Source of the DNA: Streptomyces sp. NBC_01296
Lineage (GTDB): Bacteria; Actinomycetota; Actinomycetes; Streptomycetales; Streptomycetaceae
Reading direction: 5' to 3'
DNA: 64,000 nucleotides
NCBI RefSeq assembly: GCF_035984415.1
Contig: NZ_CP130720.1
Location: forward strand, 3,100,001 to 3,164,000
In this document: positions 24,365 to 33,789 of the stretch, one piece after another
Position numbering within the stretch: the stretch's first letter is position 1
Layout: each line of letters starts with the position of its first letter
Translations under genes and position numbers: made by a program
The notes under the pieces: generated by a model
Told to the model about the DNA's origin: nothing
Database searches by the model: none
What the model saw: the letters and a program-made list of their open reading frames with translations, nothing else

Positions 24365-25669
24365 TTACTCCCCTTCAACACGCATGATGCTGGCGACACC
24401 GCGCACGGTGTCCAGCTTCCGCAGCGCCTCGACGGTCCCGGAGAGGGCGGCGTCGGGTGCGCGGTGGGTGACGACGACGAGGGAGGCTTCGTTGCCGACC
24501 CCGTCCGGACGTCCTTGCTGTCGTACGGTATCGATCGAGACACCGTGCTCCGCGAACGTCGTCGCCACCTGGGCGAGGACGCCCGGCTTGTCGGCCACAT
24601 CGAGGCTGATGTGGTACCGCGTGACGACGTCGCCCATGGGGCTGACCGGCAGCTGGGTGTACGCCGACTCGCCGGGCCCCGTTGCCTCGGCGAGCTTGTT
24701 GCGGCAGACGGCGACGAGGTCGCCCAGGACCGCCGAGGCGGTCGGAGAACCGCCCGCGCCGGGCCCGTAGAACATGAGCCGCCCGGCGGCCTCGGCCTCG
24801 ACGAAGACGGCGTTGTACGCCTCGCGGACGGACGCCAGCGGGTGGCTGAGCGGAATCATCGCCGGGTGCACTCGAGCAGTGACGGACTGCCCGTCCGCGG
24901 CGCGCTCCAGGATCGCGAGGAGCTTGATGGTGCAGCCCATGCGCTTGGCGGAGGCGAAGTCCGCGGCGCTGACCTCGGTCATGCCCTCGCGGTAGACGTC
25001 GTCGAGGCGGACCCGGGTGTGGAAGGCGATGCCGGCCAGGATCGCGGCCTTGGCGGCGGCGTCGTAGCCCTCGACGTCGGCGGTCGGGTCGGCCTCGGCG
25101 TACCCGAGGGCGGTGGCCTCGTCGAGCGCCTCCTGGTACCCGGCGCCGGTGGAGTCCATCTTGTCGAGGATGAAGTTCGTGGTGCCGTTGACGATGCCCA
25201 TCACCCGGTTGATCTTGTCGCCGGCGAGGGACTCGCGCATCGGGCGGACCAGCGGGATGGCGCCGGCGACGGCGGCCTCGTAGTAGAGGTCCAGCCCGTG
25301 CTGCTCGGCTGCGGCGTGCAGGGCGGCGCCGTCCTGGGCGAGCAGCGCCTTGTTCGCCGAGACGACGGAGATGCCGTGCTCGAAGGCGGTGGTGATGAGG
25401 GTGCGGGCGGGCTCGATGCCGCCGATGACCTCGATGGCGACGTCGATGTCGCCGCGTTTGAGGAGGGCGGTCGCATCGGTGGTGACCAGCGCCGGGTCGA
25501 TGCCCTCGCGCACCTTGGAGGGACGGCGCACGGCCACGCCGGCGAGCTCGACGGGCGCGCCGATCCTCTGCGCGAGGTCGTCGGCGTGCGTCGTCATGAT
25601 GCGCGCCACCTCTGAGCCGACCACTCCACAGCCCAGCAGCGCCACCTTCAGCGGACGCGTACGCATCAT
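24365..25669 (-). CDS. hom: Homoserine dehydrogenase
   Basis: 434 aa from ATG at 25669 (the next codon is also ATG). NAD(P)-dependent reduction of aspartate semialdehyde. Rossmann motif VALLGCGVVGSEVAR, catalytic-domain patterns NGTTNFILDKM and GYAEADPTADVEGYDAAAK, and a C-terminal ACT domain (KPGVLAQVATTFAEHGVSID) for feedback by threonine. It is followed by thrC after 6 bp. A striking inverted repeat lies 66 bp upstream. Confidence 0.97.
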   Translation of the reverse strand: MMRTRPLKVALLGCGVVGSEVARIMTTHADDLAQRIGAPVELAGVAVRRPSKVREGIDPALVTTDATALLKRGDIDVAIEVIGGIEPARTLITTAFEHGISVVSANKALLAQDGAALHAAAEQHGLDLYYEAAVAGAIPLVRPMRESLAGDKINRVMGIVNGTTNFILDKMDSTGAGYQEALDEATALGYAEADPTADVEGYDAAAKAAILAGIAFHTRVRLDDVYREGMTEVSAADFASAKRMGCTIKLLAILERAADGQSVTARVHPAMIPLSHPLASVREAYNAVFVEAEAAGRLMFYGPGAGGSPTASAVLGDLVAVCRNKLAEATGPGESAYTQLPVSPMGDVVTRYHISLDVADKPGVLAQVATTFAEHGVSIDTVRQQGRPDGVGNEASLVVVTHRAPDAALSGTVEALRKLDTVRGVASIMRVEGE

Positions 25670-25734
25670 TCGACCTACGCCTTTCGATCTTCCATCACCA
25701 CCCGGCGCGCGGGTTGCGCGCCGAGTCTCAACCA

Positions 25735-25783
25735 GTCTCACTCAATGGACAGCACTTTCCATCCTCGGTCCATTGAGTGAGAC
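25735..25783. repeat. Perfect 16-bp inverted repeat upstream of hom
   Basis: GTCTCACTCAATGGAC (25735-25750) is repeated inverted at 25768-25783 with a 17-nt spacer. GC is about 50 percent, far below the surroundings. It lies between the lysA 3' end and the hom start, so it could be a hom leader hairpin, an operator, or a second lysA terminator. Confidence 0.85.
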
Positions 25784-25806
25784 ACCTATCGGCACCTATT
25801 TTGGGG

Positions 25807-25827
25807 TTCTGGGGGCTTCCCCCGGAA
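25807..25827 (-). terminator. lysA terminator
   Basis: 9-bp stem with one wobble pair (25807-25815 with 25819-25827), CTT loop, 9 bp after the lysA stop codon. Confidence 0.6.
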
Positions 25828-25836
25828 ATATGCGGT

Positions 25837-27228
25837 TCATCCAAGGTCGAGACGCAGGAGATCTTCCTCCGTCTCGCGCCGCACGATCACTCGGGCCTCC
25901 CCGTCGCGCACGGCCACGACGGGCGGCCGCAGCGCGTGGTTGTAGTTGCTGGCCATGGAGCGGCAGTACGCCCCGGTGGCGGGTACGGCGAGGAGGTCCC
26001 CCGGGGCCAGGTCGGCCGGCAGGAAGGCGTCCTTCACCACGATGTCACCGCTCTCGCAGTGCTTGCCGACGACGCGGACGAGCATGGGCTCGGCGTCGGA
26101 GACGCGGGAGACGAGGGTCACCGCGTACTCGGCGTCGTAGAGGGCGGTGCGGATGTTGTCGGACATGCCGCCGTCGACGGAGACGTACGTACGCAGCCCC
26201 TCGAGCGGCTTGATCGTGCCGACCTCGTACAGCGTGAAGGCCGTGGGCCCGACGATGGCCCGGCCGGGCTCGACGGAGATGCGGGGCGCGCGCAGCCCGG
26301 CGGACTCGCATTCGCGGGCGACGATCTCGCGCAGGGCCTTGGCGATCTCGTGGGGCTCGCGCGGGTCGTCGGAGGAGGTGTACGCGATGCCGAGGCCGCC
26401 GCCGAGGTCGATCTCGGGCAGCTCGACGCCGTGCTCGTCGCGTACGGCGGCCAGCAGCCGGACCACCCGCTTGGCGGACACCTCGAAGCCGGCCATGTCG
26501 AAGATCTGCGAGCCGATGTGGGAGTGGACGCCGAGCAGCTCGAGGCTGTCGTGCCCGAGCGCGCGGCGGACGGCCTCCGCCGCGCTGCCGTCGGCGACGG
26601 CGATGCCGAACTTCTGGTCCTCGTGCGCGGTCGCGATGAACTCGTGCGTGTGCGCCTCGACGCCGACGGTCACGCGGATCTGGACGGGCTGGCGCACGCC
26701 GAGCTCACGGGCGATGTGCGCGACTCGAGCGATCTCCTGGAAGGAGTCGAGCACGATGCGACCGACCCCGGCCTCGACGGCCCGGGTGATCTCCCGGGCG
26801 GACTTGTTGTTGCCGTGGAAGGCGATCCGCCCGGCGGGCATCTTGGCGGCGAGCGCGGTGGCCAGCTCCCCGCCGGAGCACACGTCGAGGTTCAGCCCCT
26901 CTTCCTGCAGCCACTTCACGACGGCCTTGGAGAGGAACGCCTTCCCGGCGTAGAAGACGTCGGCGTCCGGCCCGAAGGCGTGCGCCCAGGCGCGGCACCG
27001 GGCCCGGAAGTCCTCCTCGTCGAGGAAGTACGCGGGCGTCCCGAACTCCTCGGCGAGGGCGGTGACGGGGATGCCGCCCACCGTCACGACACCGTCGGCG
27101 TTCCGTCGTACGGTCCGGGCCCAGACCTTCTCGTCGAGCGCGTTGAGGTCGGCGGGCGGCGGGGAGTAGTGCCCTTCGGGCAGGACGTCGGCGTGGCGGG
27201 GCCCGGCGGGGTGCGCGGAACGGCTCAT
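25837..27228 (-). CDS. lysA: Diaminopimelate decarboxylase
   Basis: 463 aa from ATG at 27228. PLP enzyme converting meso-DAP to lysine. PLP lysine in [22 protein letters not shown] glycine loop; EPGRAIVGP; the substrate Cys region [14 protein letters not shown]. It follows nrtL by 19 bp and precedes hom, forming the aspartate-family block. Confidence 0.97.
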   Translation of the reverse strand: MSRSAHPAGPRHADVLPEGHYSPPPADLNALDEKVWARTVRRNADGVVTVGGIPVTALAEEFGTPAYFLDEEDFRARCRAWAHAFGPDADVFYAGKAFLSKAVVKWLQEEGLNLDVCSGGELATALAAKMPAGRIAFHGNNKSAREITRAVEAGVGRIVLDSFQEIARVAHIARELGVRQPVQIRVTVGVEAHTHEFIATAHEDQKFGIAVADGSAAEAVRRALGHDSLELLGVHSHIGSQIFDMAGFEVSAKRVVRLLAAVRDEHGVELPEIDLGGGLGIAYTSSDDPREPHEIAKALREIVARECESAGLRAPRISVEPGRAIVGPTAFTLYEVGTIKPLEGLRTYVSVDGGMSDNIRTALYDAEYAVTLVSRVSDAEPMLVRVVGKHCESGDIVVKDAFLPADLAPGDLLAVPATGAYCRSMASNYNHALRPPVVAVRDGEARVIVRRETEEDLLRLDLG

Positions 27229-27247
27229 CGGTATCTCTCTTCGCAGA

Positions 27248-28183
27248 TCACAGGCAGTCAGGTGCGTCCATGCCGAGCAGGGCCAGGCCACCGGCCAGCA
27301 CCGTCCCGGCGGCTTCGGCAAGAGCCAGCCGGGCACGGTGGGCGGCCGAGGGTTTCTCGTCCCCCTCGGGCAGGACGCAGTGCTGGAAATCGAGCAGCTC
27401 GTCGGCGGCGCGGACGAGGAACCGGACGAGCTGTTCCGGCGCCCGCCGGTGCGCGGCGGCTTCGAGTACGAGGGGGTAGTCGGCGAGGACGCTCACCAGC
27501 CGTTCGGCGCCCTCGACGTCACCGGGCCCGCTCCGGAACCCGAGCCGGGCGGCGTTGCGCGACAGGGCCCGGCTCCGCGCGTGGGCGTACCGCACGCGGA
27601 AGAACTCGTTGGACTCGTCCTGCACGAGCAGCCGCTCGTCGAAGGCGGGGGTCTCGTGCGGCGCGACGGCGAGCATGGCCCAGCCGGCGGCGTCGGCCCC
27701 GTACGCGGCGACGACGTCGCCGTCCCGCCGGGCCACGGGCGCGGCCTTGACGGGGGCGGCGCCGGTCCGGCCCTGGCTGAGCTCGATCCGCAGGACGGCT
27801 TCGCGCACGACGCGCGCCCGCAGTTCGGTGTCGGGGGTGAACCCGTACCGCAGCCCGCGCGCCTGTACTTCGCGTACGAGTACGTCGGCGGGCGTGCGGT
27901 CCATCACGAAGTTGAGGAATCCGGGACCGGTGACCTCGACGCGCTCGATGCCGGGAACGGCGCCGAGCCGCCGGGCCAGCACACCGGCGACGTCGAGGGG
28001 CGGGCGTCCGGCCGTCTTGGCGACCTGGAAGGCCACGGGGGTCGCGTAGTCCCCCACCCCGCCGGGGCGGGTCCGCTCGACGACGACCCGCTCGGGCACA
28101 CCCGCCTCGGCGGGCAGCTCCCCCTCCTCGACGGCGCAGCGCACGGCGCGTACGACGGTACGGGAGAGGTCGGCGGGGATCAC
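27248..28183 (-). CDS. nrtL: ArgS-related anticodon-binding protein
   Basis: 311 aa. It has an N-terminal arginyl-tRNA synthetase additional-domain-like part (about 1-100, with [13 protein letters not shown]) and a C-terminal DALR-type all-helical anticodon-binding domain (about 180-311, [20 protein letters not shown]). The HIGH and KMSKS catalytic core between them is missing. The protein is therefore a non-catalytic ArgRS relative. It lies directly upstream of lysA, where Streptomyces carry nrtL. Possible roles are tRNA binding or regulation; neither is shown here. Confidence 0.85.
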   Translation of the reverse strand: MIPADLSRTVVRAVRCAVEEGELPAEAGVPERVVVERTRPGGVGDYATPVAFQVAKTAGRPPLDVAGVLARRLGAVPGIERVEVTGPGFLNFVMDRTPADVLVREVQARGLRYGFTPDTELRARVVREAVLRIELSQGRTGAAPVKAAPVARRDGDVVAAYGADAAGWAMLAVAPHETPAFDERLLVQDESNEFFRVRYAHARSRALSRNAARLGFRSGPGDVEGAERLVSVLADYPLVLEAAAHRRAPEQLVRFLVRAADELLDFQHCVLPEGDEKPSAAHRARLALAEAAGTVLAGGLALLGMDAPDCL

Positions 28184-28251
28184 GGGACCAGCCTAGGCGA
28201 GAAGCCCACCCATCCCGCGAACGGTTTCGCCATGTGAACAGCCGGCCGCCG

Positions 28252-28722
28252 CTACCCTCTCCCCCGCCCCGCGGGGGCTCCCTTCCGCTCCCGCCGGTCC
28301 TTGCGCTCGATGAGCCGGCGTACGACCCGTACGAGCTCGGCGGGCTCGAAGGGCTTGGCGAGGAACGCATCGACCCCGGCCTCGATCCCGGCCTCCACCT
28401 CGTGATGCGTACAGGCGCTGACGATGGCGACGGGCACGTGCCGCGTCCGCGGATCGGCGCGCAGCTGGGCGGCCGTCCCGAACCCGTCCAGCCGGGGCAT
28501 GACCACATCAAGGGTGATCACGTCGGGGCACACGCGGTGCACGATGTCCAGACACTCGGCACCATCGTTCGCGGTCACTACCTCGAAGCCCTCCAGCTCG
28601 AGATTGACCTTGATCAGCTGCCGGATGACCTTGTTGTCGTCGACAACAAGCACCCGGCCCGAGGCGCCTGACACAACTCGAGAGTAGGTCCGCCTAAGCC
28701 CCCGCGTCCGGGTTTTTGCCAC
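28252..28722 (-). CDS. Receiver-only response regulator
   Basis: 156 aa from GTG at 28722, chosen because GGAGG lies 8 bp upstream; a later GTG 21 codons in has no such site. A basic N-terminal tail is followed by one CheY-like receiver: acidic pair VLVVDDNK, phospho-Asp in VITLDVVMPRLDG and Lys in LAKPFEP. There is no output domain and no kinase beside it, so the partner is elsewhere. The C-terminus is basic (RKDRRERKGAPAGRGRG). It is 68 bp upstream of nrtL. Confidence 0.9.
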   Translation of the reverse strand: MAKTRTRGLRRTYSRVVSGASGRVLVVDDNKVIRQLIKVNLELEGFEVVTANDGAECLDIVHRVCPDVITLDVVMPRLDGFGTAAQLRADPRTRHVPVAIVSACTHHEVEAGIEAGVDAFLAKPFEPAELVRVVRRLIERKDRRERKGAPAGRGRG

Positions 28723-28827
28723 TTCCACCCCCTCCGAGCGACCCGCCTCCCCCTCCCCCGCAACTCGTTTCTGATCACCCCGGGGAAGCTGGTAGTGTTC
28801 AACCCGTCGCCGCAACGCGAATGACAC

Positions 28828-28899
28828 GCCCCCGTAGCTCAGGGGATAGAGCAACGGCCTCCGGAGCCGTGTGCGCAGGTTCGAATCCTGCCGGGGGCA
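28828..28899 (+). tRNA. tRNA-Arg (anticodon CCG)
   Basis: Cloverleaf fits: acceptor GCCCCCG pairs with CGGGGGC, D arm GCTC/GAGC, anticodon stem ACGGC/GCCGT with loop CTCCGGA (anticodon 28861-28863), T arm with GTTCGAATC. Discriminator A at 28899. The CCA end is not encoded; CTT follows. A T-rich terminator is downstream. Confidence 0.97.
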
Positions 28900-28917
28900 C
28901 TTCGCAGGAAGTGCCCG

Positions 28918-28960
28918 AAGACCCCGCCATCAGCGGCAACGCTGAGAACGGGGTCTTTTT
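28918..28960 (+). terminator. tRNA-Arg terminator
   Basis: Stem AAGACCCCG (28918-28926) with CGGGGTCTT (28949-28957) followed by a run of T, a classic intrinsic terminator. Confidence 0.85.
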
Positions 28961-29313
28961 GCGTCTGCGTCCCGCGGGCGCGCCCTGCGGCCGGGCCCCA
29001 CGCTGCGCCCGGTGCGAGGCCGGCGGGGCTTGCGCGGGTGCGGGGCGGGGCGCGGCGCTCTGCGTGGGCACCGTGGGTCCGAGTGGTGGATCCAACCTCC
29101 TTATTGGAGAGGACAATTCGCGGAATTCCATTCGGCTAACCCGTTCTTTCATGCGTACATTCGAGTGGTCTTGCATCCCAATTGCCTGCCATACGGCGGC
29201 ATCACCCGGGCGGAATCGTAACGTCGGCGGAAATGATGGGGGTTCGGCCTTCGACGCTGTCGGGGGTTGCTGCCCGCATCTCCGTCCCTCCCGATTCCAC
29301 GAGATGTGACAGA
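28961..29313 (+). other. Intergenic region before the TPR gene
   Basis: About 350 bp. The first third is very GC-rich. The middle (29095-29200) is AT-richer and probably holds the promoter of the TPR-glycosyltransferase pair. No RNA gene or second copy of the tRNA 3' end was seen. Confidence 0.4.
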
Positions 29314-29934
29314 GTGAAACGAAGGCGATGGTGGGCCGGAATCGCCGGCGTGGCTGCGGTGGGTGCCGGGGTGGCCGTCTGGGCGGTCCAGTCCCATTCG
29401 GCAGCCGCCCCGGAATCCAAGAGCCCGTCGGTGAACCTGAAGGCCCAAGAGGCAAATGCGCTGCTGCAAGGCGCCCTTGTGCAGGCGGACCGGCACGACT
29501 CCGAAGGGGCCGCCCGTACGTTCCGGCGCGTGGTGGAGCTGGATCCCCGCAACAAGCTCGCCTGGTACAACCTGGGCGTCATCGCGCAGCAGGACGGCAA
29601 GGCGGCCGACGCCCTCGTGTCGTACGACAAAGCCCTGAAGATCGACCCGGCGTTCACGTCGGCTCTCTTCAACGAGGCGATCCTGCTGAAGCCGACCGAG
29701 CCCGACCGGGCCGCCGGACTCCTGAAGCGCGCCGTCGCCGCCGATCCGAAGGCGGCCACGGCCCATCTGCACCTCGGATACATCCTGGCGGACCAGGGAC
29801 GTTCCGACGAGGCCGGCGGCGCGTTCCGTCGCGCCGCCCTGGCCGATCCCTCGCTCCGCTCCCAAGTACCGGAGCGGTTCCGGGAATTCGCAAGCCCCTC
29901 ACCGACATCGACCCCAGCAGGGAGCACCAGATGA
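29314..29934 (+). CDS. Membrane-anchored TPR protein
   Basis: 206 aa from GTG at 29314 (V-KRRRWWAGIAGVAAVG); an upstream ATG at 29239 is possible. A short basic N-terminus and one membrane segment are followed by about four tetratricopeptide repeats (for example AARTFRRVVELDPRNKLAWY and LVSYDKALKIDPAFTSALF). The C-terminus is Ser/Thr/Pro-rich. It overlaps the next gene by 4 bp (ATGA). Probably a scaffold for the glycosyltransferase encoded next; the partner is inferred from the overlap. Confidence 0.85.
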   Translation: MKRRRWWAGIAGVAAVGAGVAVWAVQSHSAAAPESKSPSVNLKAQEANALLQGALVQADRHDSEGAARTFRRVVELDPRNKLAWYNLGVIAQQDGKAADALVSYDKALKIDPAFTSALFNEAILLKPTEPDRAAGLLKRAVAADPKAATAHLHLGYILADQGRSDEAGGAFRRAALADPSLRSQVPERFREFASPSPTSTPAGSTR

Positions 29935-31205
29935 CGTCGACCGCGACCCCGAGGTTCTCCGTTTTCACCCCCAGCCACCGGCCTCGTTTCCTCGACGAGT
30001 GCCTGGCGACGCTGCAGGCGCAGACCTGTCCGGACTGGGAGTGGGTCGTCCTGCTCAACAACGGCGCCCGGTGGCGGCCGGAGCAACCCGACGAGAGGGT
30101 CCGCGTGGAGATCGCGGACGAGCTCCGGGGCGTCGGGGCCGCGAAGCGCAGGGCCTGCGAACTGGCGCGCGGCGAGATCCTCGTGGAACTCGACCACGAC
30201 GACCTGCTGGCGAAGTCGTGTCTGGCGGAGCTCGCCACGGCGTTCGACGAGAACCCCGAGGCCGTCTTCGTCTACAGCAACACCGCGCAGATCACCGAGG
30301 ACGGGGCCCGGGACGACTCGCGGTGGGACGAGGCCTGCGGCTGGCAGTACGAGGAGGTGGACGTCGACGGCCGCAAGCTCCAGCAGATCGTCTCCATGGC
30401 GCCGACCCCGCACAACGTCGCCTACATCTGGTACGCACCCAACCACGTGCGGGCCTTCCGCAAGGACGCCTACGAGCAGGCCGGCGGGTACGACGCCGGC
30501 CGTACGGTCCTGGACGACCAGGACCTGATGTGCCGCCTGTTCCACATCGGCGACTTCCACCACGTCAACCGCTGCCTGTACCTCCAGCGGGTGCACCCCG
30601 CGAACACCCAGAGCGACCCGGAGATCAACGCGCACATCCAGCGCGAGACGGTCGTCCTGTACGACAAGTACATCGAGGCGAACGCCCTCGCCTGGACCCA
30701 CCGGCGCGGGCTGCTCGCGCTGGACCTCGGCGCGGCCCACCGCAAGCCCCCCGGCTACCTCGGCGTGGACCAGTACCCGGGCAAGGGCGTCGACATCGTC
30801 GCGACGCTGCCCGGGAAGCTGGACCTGCCCGACGGCTCCGTCGGCCTGATGCGGGCGGTGGACTTCCTCGAGCACGTGCCCGCGAAGGTGCCGCTGATCA
30901 ACGAGATGTACCGGCTGCTGGCGCCCGGCGGGATGCTCCTCACCATGACGCCCAGCTCGGACGGCCGCGGCGCCTACCAGGACCCGACCCACGTGGCGTA
31001 CTACAACGAGAACTCGTTCTGGTACTACACCGACGATCAGTACCGCACCTTCGTGCCCAGCATCGAGGCCCGGTTCCAGTCCTCGCGGCTGGTCACCTAC
31101 TTCCCGAGCGAATGGCACTCCAAGAACGACATCTCGTACGTGGTCGCCAACCTCATCGCGATGAAGGACGGCGCGGCGCGGTGCGGCGGGCTGCTGCTGG
31201 TCTGA
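29931..31205 (+). CDS. GT2 glycosyltransferase fused to SAM-dependent methyltransferase
   Basis: 424 aa. N-terminal family 2 glycosyltransferase (about 1-230): FSVFTPSHRPRFLDECLATL, the metal-binding DxD-like VELDHDDLL, and a late DDQDLMCRL. C-terminal class I methyltransferase (about 250-400): LALDLGA motif I, VDFLEHVPAKVPLINEMYRL and LAPGGMLLTMTPSS. This suggests assembly and methyl capping or decoration of a glycan. RBS AGGGAG precedes the ATG, which overlaps the TPR gene stop. The gene ends at a 20-bp perfect hairpin. The acceptor is unknown; the adjacent collagen-like gene is a speculative candidate. Confidence 0.88.
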   Translation: MTSTATPRFSVFTPSHRPRFLDECLATLQAQTCPDWEWVVLLNNGARWRPEQPDERVRVEIADELRGVGAAKRRACELARGEILVELDHDDLLAKSCLAELATAFDENPEAVFVYSNTAQITEDGARDDSRWDEACGWQYEEVDVDGRKLQQIVSMAPTPHNVAYIWYAPNHVRAFRKDAYEQAGGYDAGRTVLDDQDLMCRLFHIGDFHHVNRCLYLQRVHPANTQSDPEINAHIQRETVVLYDKYIEANALAWTHRRGLLALDLGAAHRKPPGYLGVDQYPGKGVDIVATLPGKLDLPDGSVGLMRAVDFLEHVPAKVPLINEMYRLLAPGGMLLTMTPSSDGRGAYQDPTHVAYYNENSFWYYTDDQYRTFVPSIEARFQSSRLVTYFPSEWHSKNDISYVVANLIAMKDGAARCGGLLLV

Positions 31206-31219
31206 GCGGGCGCCACTGA

Positions 31220-31263
31220 AACGACGGGTGCCCCGGGGCCGAAGCCCCGGGGCACCCGTCGTT
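31220..31263. terminator. Bidirectional terminator, perfect 20-bp stem
   Basis: 31220-31239 pairs perfectly with 31244-31263, loop CGAA. It lies between the convergent glycosyltransferase and collagen-like genes and serves both strands. Confidence 0.9.
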
Positions 31264-31274
31264 CGGTCGAGGAC

Positions 31275-32024
31275 TTACGGGGTCGAGGCGACGCACACCA
31301 CGTAAGCGGTGATCGGCTGGGCGGCCGTGGTCGTGGCCTGCCACCCGTTCGGGGGAGTGCCGAGGGGGCGGCTCCTGCGCACGGTGCCGTTGGCGGTCTG
31401 GAACCCGCCGCCGGTGGCGAGGTCGTCGTCGTTGCACGTGGCGGTCGCCGTCGTGGTGCCGGTGACCTCGTTGACGTAGGTGGTCACCGTGCCCGTCTCA
31501 CCCTGGAAGCCCTGGAAGCCCTGGTTGCCCTGGCTTCCCTGGTTGCCCTGGTTGCCCTGCTGGCCCGGCTCACCCTGGAAGCCCTGGTTGCCCTGGCTGC
31601 CCTGGCTGCCGGTGCCCGGCACGCCCTGGAACCCCTGGTCGCCCTGGAAGCCCTGGAAGCCCTGGTTGCCCTGGAAGCCCTGGTTGCCCTGAGCGCCCTG
31701 GAAGCCCTGGAAGCCCTGCGGGCCCTGGACTCCCGGCCGGCCCGGGTGGCCCGGCCTGCCCGGCTTGCCTTGCGGGCCCTGCGGGCCGCGGCCCTTGCCG
31801 TGGTCGCCGTCCTTGCCGCCGTGGTCGCCGCCCGCGACGACGCCTGCCGGGCCGGGCAGTGCCACGGAGCTGTCGGTGGTGCCGGAACGGTGGATCGCGT
31901 CGGCGATGGCCGTCGTCGTCGGGACGACGTTGAGCGCGACGGCGAGTACGCCGGCCCCCACCATCGTGGCCGTCTTCAGGCGCGTGGTTCGGGTCGTTCG
32001 ATGACTCAAGAGAATCTTCCTCAC
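31275..32024 (-). CDS. Exported collagen-like protein rich in G-F-Q / G-N-Q triplets
   Basis: 249 aa from GTG at 32024 ([18 protein letters not shown]); an ATG at 32072 is an alternative, since neither has a strong RBS. A basic N-terminus and hydrophobic segment ([14 protein letters not shown]) end in AIADA, a likely signal peptide. A Gly-X-Y region of about 100 residues follows. It starts conventionally ([19 protein letters not shown]) and then becomes nearly all G-(F/N/S)-Q. One register break occurs at GVPGTGSQG. The C-terminal domain of about 70 residues has two Cys and may drive trimerisation. Proline is scarce in the triplets, so stability must come from another source. Confidence 0.85.
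   Translation of the reverse strand: MRKILLSHRTTRTTRLKTATMVGAGVLAVALNVVPTTTAIADAIHRSGTTDSSVALPGPAGVVAGGDHGGKDGDHGKGRGPQGPQGKPGRPGHPGRPGVQGPQGFQGFQGAQGNQGFQGNQGFQGFQGDQGFQGVPGTGSQGSQGNQGFQGEPGQQGNQGNQGSQGNQGFQGFQGETGTVTTYVNEVTGTTTATATCNDDDLATGGGFQTANGTVRRSRPLGTPPNGWQATTTAAQPITAYVVCVASTP
31490..31797 (-). repeat. 9-bp repeat array encoding the collagen-like domain
   Basis: Dozens of near-identical 9-mers of the type CCCTGGAAG / CCCTGGTTG on the plus strand encode Gly-X-Gln triplets. Such an array is prone to slippage, so length differences between strains are expected. Confidence 0.85.
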
Positions 32025-32269
32025 GGACTTGGAGGGGTCACGCCGCAAGCGCGCGCACTCCGTGCGCCTCATTTGAATGCGCGGCACCTCGCCTCTGGCT
32101 ACGAACGAAGCCATTGTTGACGTTCGGCGATCGAATGATTACGTGACGGCGCATGTCCCGGCGAGGATCACCCGGGCGGCCTCAATGCATGGCATTCACG
32201 GAGGGCCACATTTCGAAGAATTACCCTCCGTGGGAAACCGGCAGGTGCTCGTCCGGTGAATTCCGTTCC
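32025..32269 (-). promoter_or_regulatory. Upstream region of the collagen-like gene
   Basis: About 245 bp between two minus-strand genes; AT-richer than the surroundings (32090-32250). It should hold the collagen-like gene promoter. No clear hexamer pair could be assigned. Confidence 0.35.
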
Positions 32270-33550
32270 TCAGCGCATGGGGGCACTCGGCCGGTGGGTG
32301 GTAAACCACCGCTCGGCGAGGACGGACACCTCGTGGAGGGCTCCCGGTTCCTCGAAGAGGTGGGTGGCTCCCTCGACGACCTCCAGGCGGTTCTCGCAGC
32401 GCAGCCGGGCCTGCGCCGCGCGGTTGAGGGTGAGGACGAGGGAGTCCTCCGAGCCGACCACGAGGAGGGTGGGGGCCCGGACGGCGGCGAGGTGATGACC
32501 CGCCAGGTCCGGGCGGCCGCCGCGGGAGACCACCGCGTACACGGGTGAATCCGGGGACGCGGCCGCGGCGAGGGCGGCTGCTGCACCCGTGCTCGCGCCG
32601 AAGTAGGCGACCGGGGCCGAGGTGCGGGTCGCGAGCCAGCCGGTGGCTTCGGCGAGGCGGGCGGCCAGGGTCCCGATGTCGAAGACGTTGGCGCGGTCCG
32701 CCTCCTCGCCCGGGGTGAGCAGGTCGAACAGCAGGGTGCCCAGGCCGGCCCGGTTCAGGGAACTGGCCACCTGGCGGTTGCGGGGGCTGTGGCGGCTGCT
32801 GCCCGAGCCGTGCGCGAACACGACCACGGCCTGCGCGGCCGGCGGGAGGGTCAGGTCGCCGGGGAGGTGCAGTCCTGCCGCGGGGACGGAGACGTCCTCC
32901 GTGGTGGCCGGGGGCTGCCGTACGGCCTGCGTGAGGAGGGAGACGACCTCCTCGTCCGGGGTCTGGGAGAAGTCCCGGTACCACTGGCCGACCGAGGAGA
33001 AGCCCGGCGGTGTGGAGAGGCAGACCACCTCGTCGGCCACCGCGGCCACCCGGGTCAGCGCCTCCGGCGGGGCCACGGGGGCGGCCATGACGACCCGGGT
33101 CGCGCCCTGCGCCCGTACGACCTGGCAGGCGGCCGCGGCGGTGGCACCGGTCGCGATGCCGTCGTCCACGACGATCACCGTCCGGCCGTGGAGGTCCTGC
33201 TGCGGCCGGCCCGCGCGGTAGCGGGCGGCCCGGCGGGTCAGTTCCGCCTGCTCCGCCCGCTCGACGGAGGCGATGTCCTGCGGGCTGAGCCGGCCGCGGC
33301 GGACGATGTCGTCGCTGATCACGCGTACGCCGCCTTCGCCGATCGCGCCGAACGCCAGCTCGGGCTGGTACGGGACCCCGAGCTTGCGGACGACGATCAC
33401 GTCGAGCGGGGCCCCGAGGGCGTGCGCCACGTGGAAGGCCACCGGGACCCCGCCCCGGGGCAGCCCCAGGACGACGGGCCCGTCCGCCGCGTAAATCCGC
33501 AGCGCCGTACCGAGCCTTCGTCCTGCGTCGTCGCGGTCCGTGAAGAGCAT
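32270..33550 (-). CDS. Phosphoribosyltransferase fused to an alpha/beta hydrolase
   Basis: 426 aa. N-terminal type I phosphoribosyltransferase domain (about 1-215) with the PRPP loop VIVVDDGIATGAT. C-terminal alpha/beta hydrolase of the dienelactone-hydrolase type (about 225-420) with nucleophile elbow FGASTGAAAA, a late SEDSLV Asp region and THLFEE as the His region. This fusion is known in actinobacteria and often near stress genes. Substrates are not established. The ATG at 33550 is preceded by a G-rich stretch. Confidence 0.88.
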   Translation of the reverse strand: MLFTDRDDAGRRLGTALRIYAADGPVVLGLPRGGVPVAFHVAHALGAPLDVIVVRKLGVPYQPELAFGAIGEGGVRVISDDIVRRGRLSPQDIASVERAEQAELTRRAARYRAGRPQQDLHGRTVIVVDDGIATGATAAAACQVVRAQGATRVVMAAPVAPPEALTRVAAVADEVVCLSTPPGFSSVGQWYRDFSQTPDEEVVSLLTQAVRQPPATTEDVSVPAAGLHLPGDLTLPPAAQAVVVFAHGSGSSRHSPRNRQVASSLNRAGLGTLLFDLLTPGEEADRANVFDIGTLAARLAEATGWLATRTSAPVAYFGASTGAAAALAAAASPDSPVYAVVSRGGRPDLAGHHLAAVRAPTLLVVGSEDSLVLTLNRAAQARLRCENRLEVVEGATHLFEEPGALHEVSVLAERWFTTHRPSAPMR

Positions 33551-33789
33551 TCCGGGTCATCCCCCAACGTTCTCTGCCGTACTTCGAAACAACGCCTCCC
33601 GGCGCCCGCGTGCAAGTCGGGCAACGGGCGGTCCGGTCCGGTGGTCTGTACGAGGGAGGTGGGTCCGGGTCTGTGGGTTTTGAGGGATGGGTAGGGGTGG
33701 GGTGCGTGCATAGGTTGGCCGTGAGGCCGCGTTGCGCCGCTGACCAGGTGCTTTGGGGCGGGCTCTGACGACGAGGATGGGGCGGCGCG

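Noticed and set aside
28828..28899. tRNA-Arg as an integration site for a genomic island
   Set aside because: No second copy of the tRNA 3' end and no integrase gene were seen in the following accessory genes.
31490..31797. CRISPR array
   Set aside because: The repeats are 9 bp, have no spacers, and translate as Gly-X-Gln triplets.
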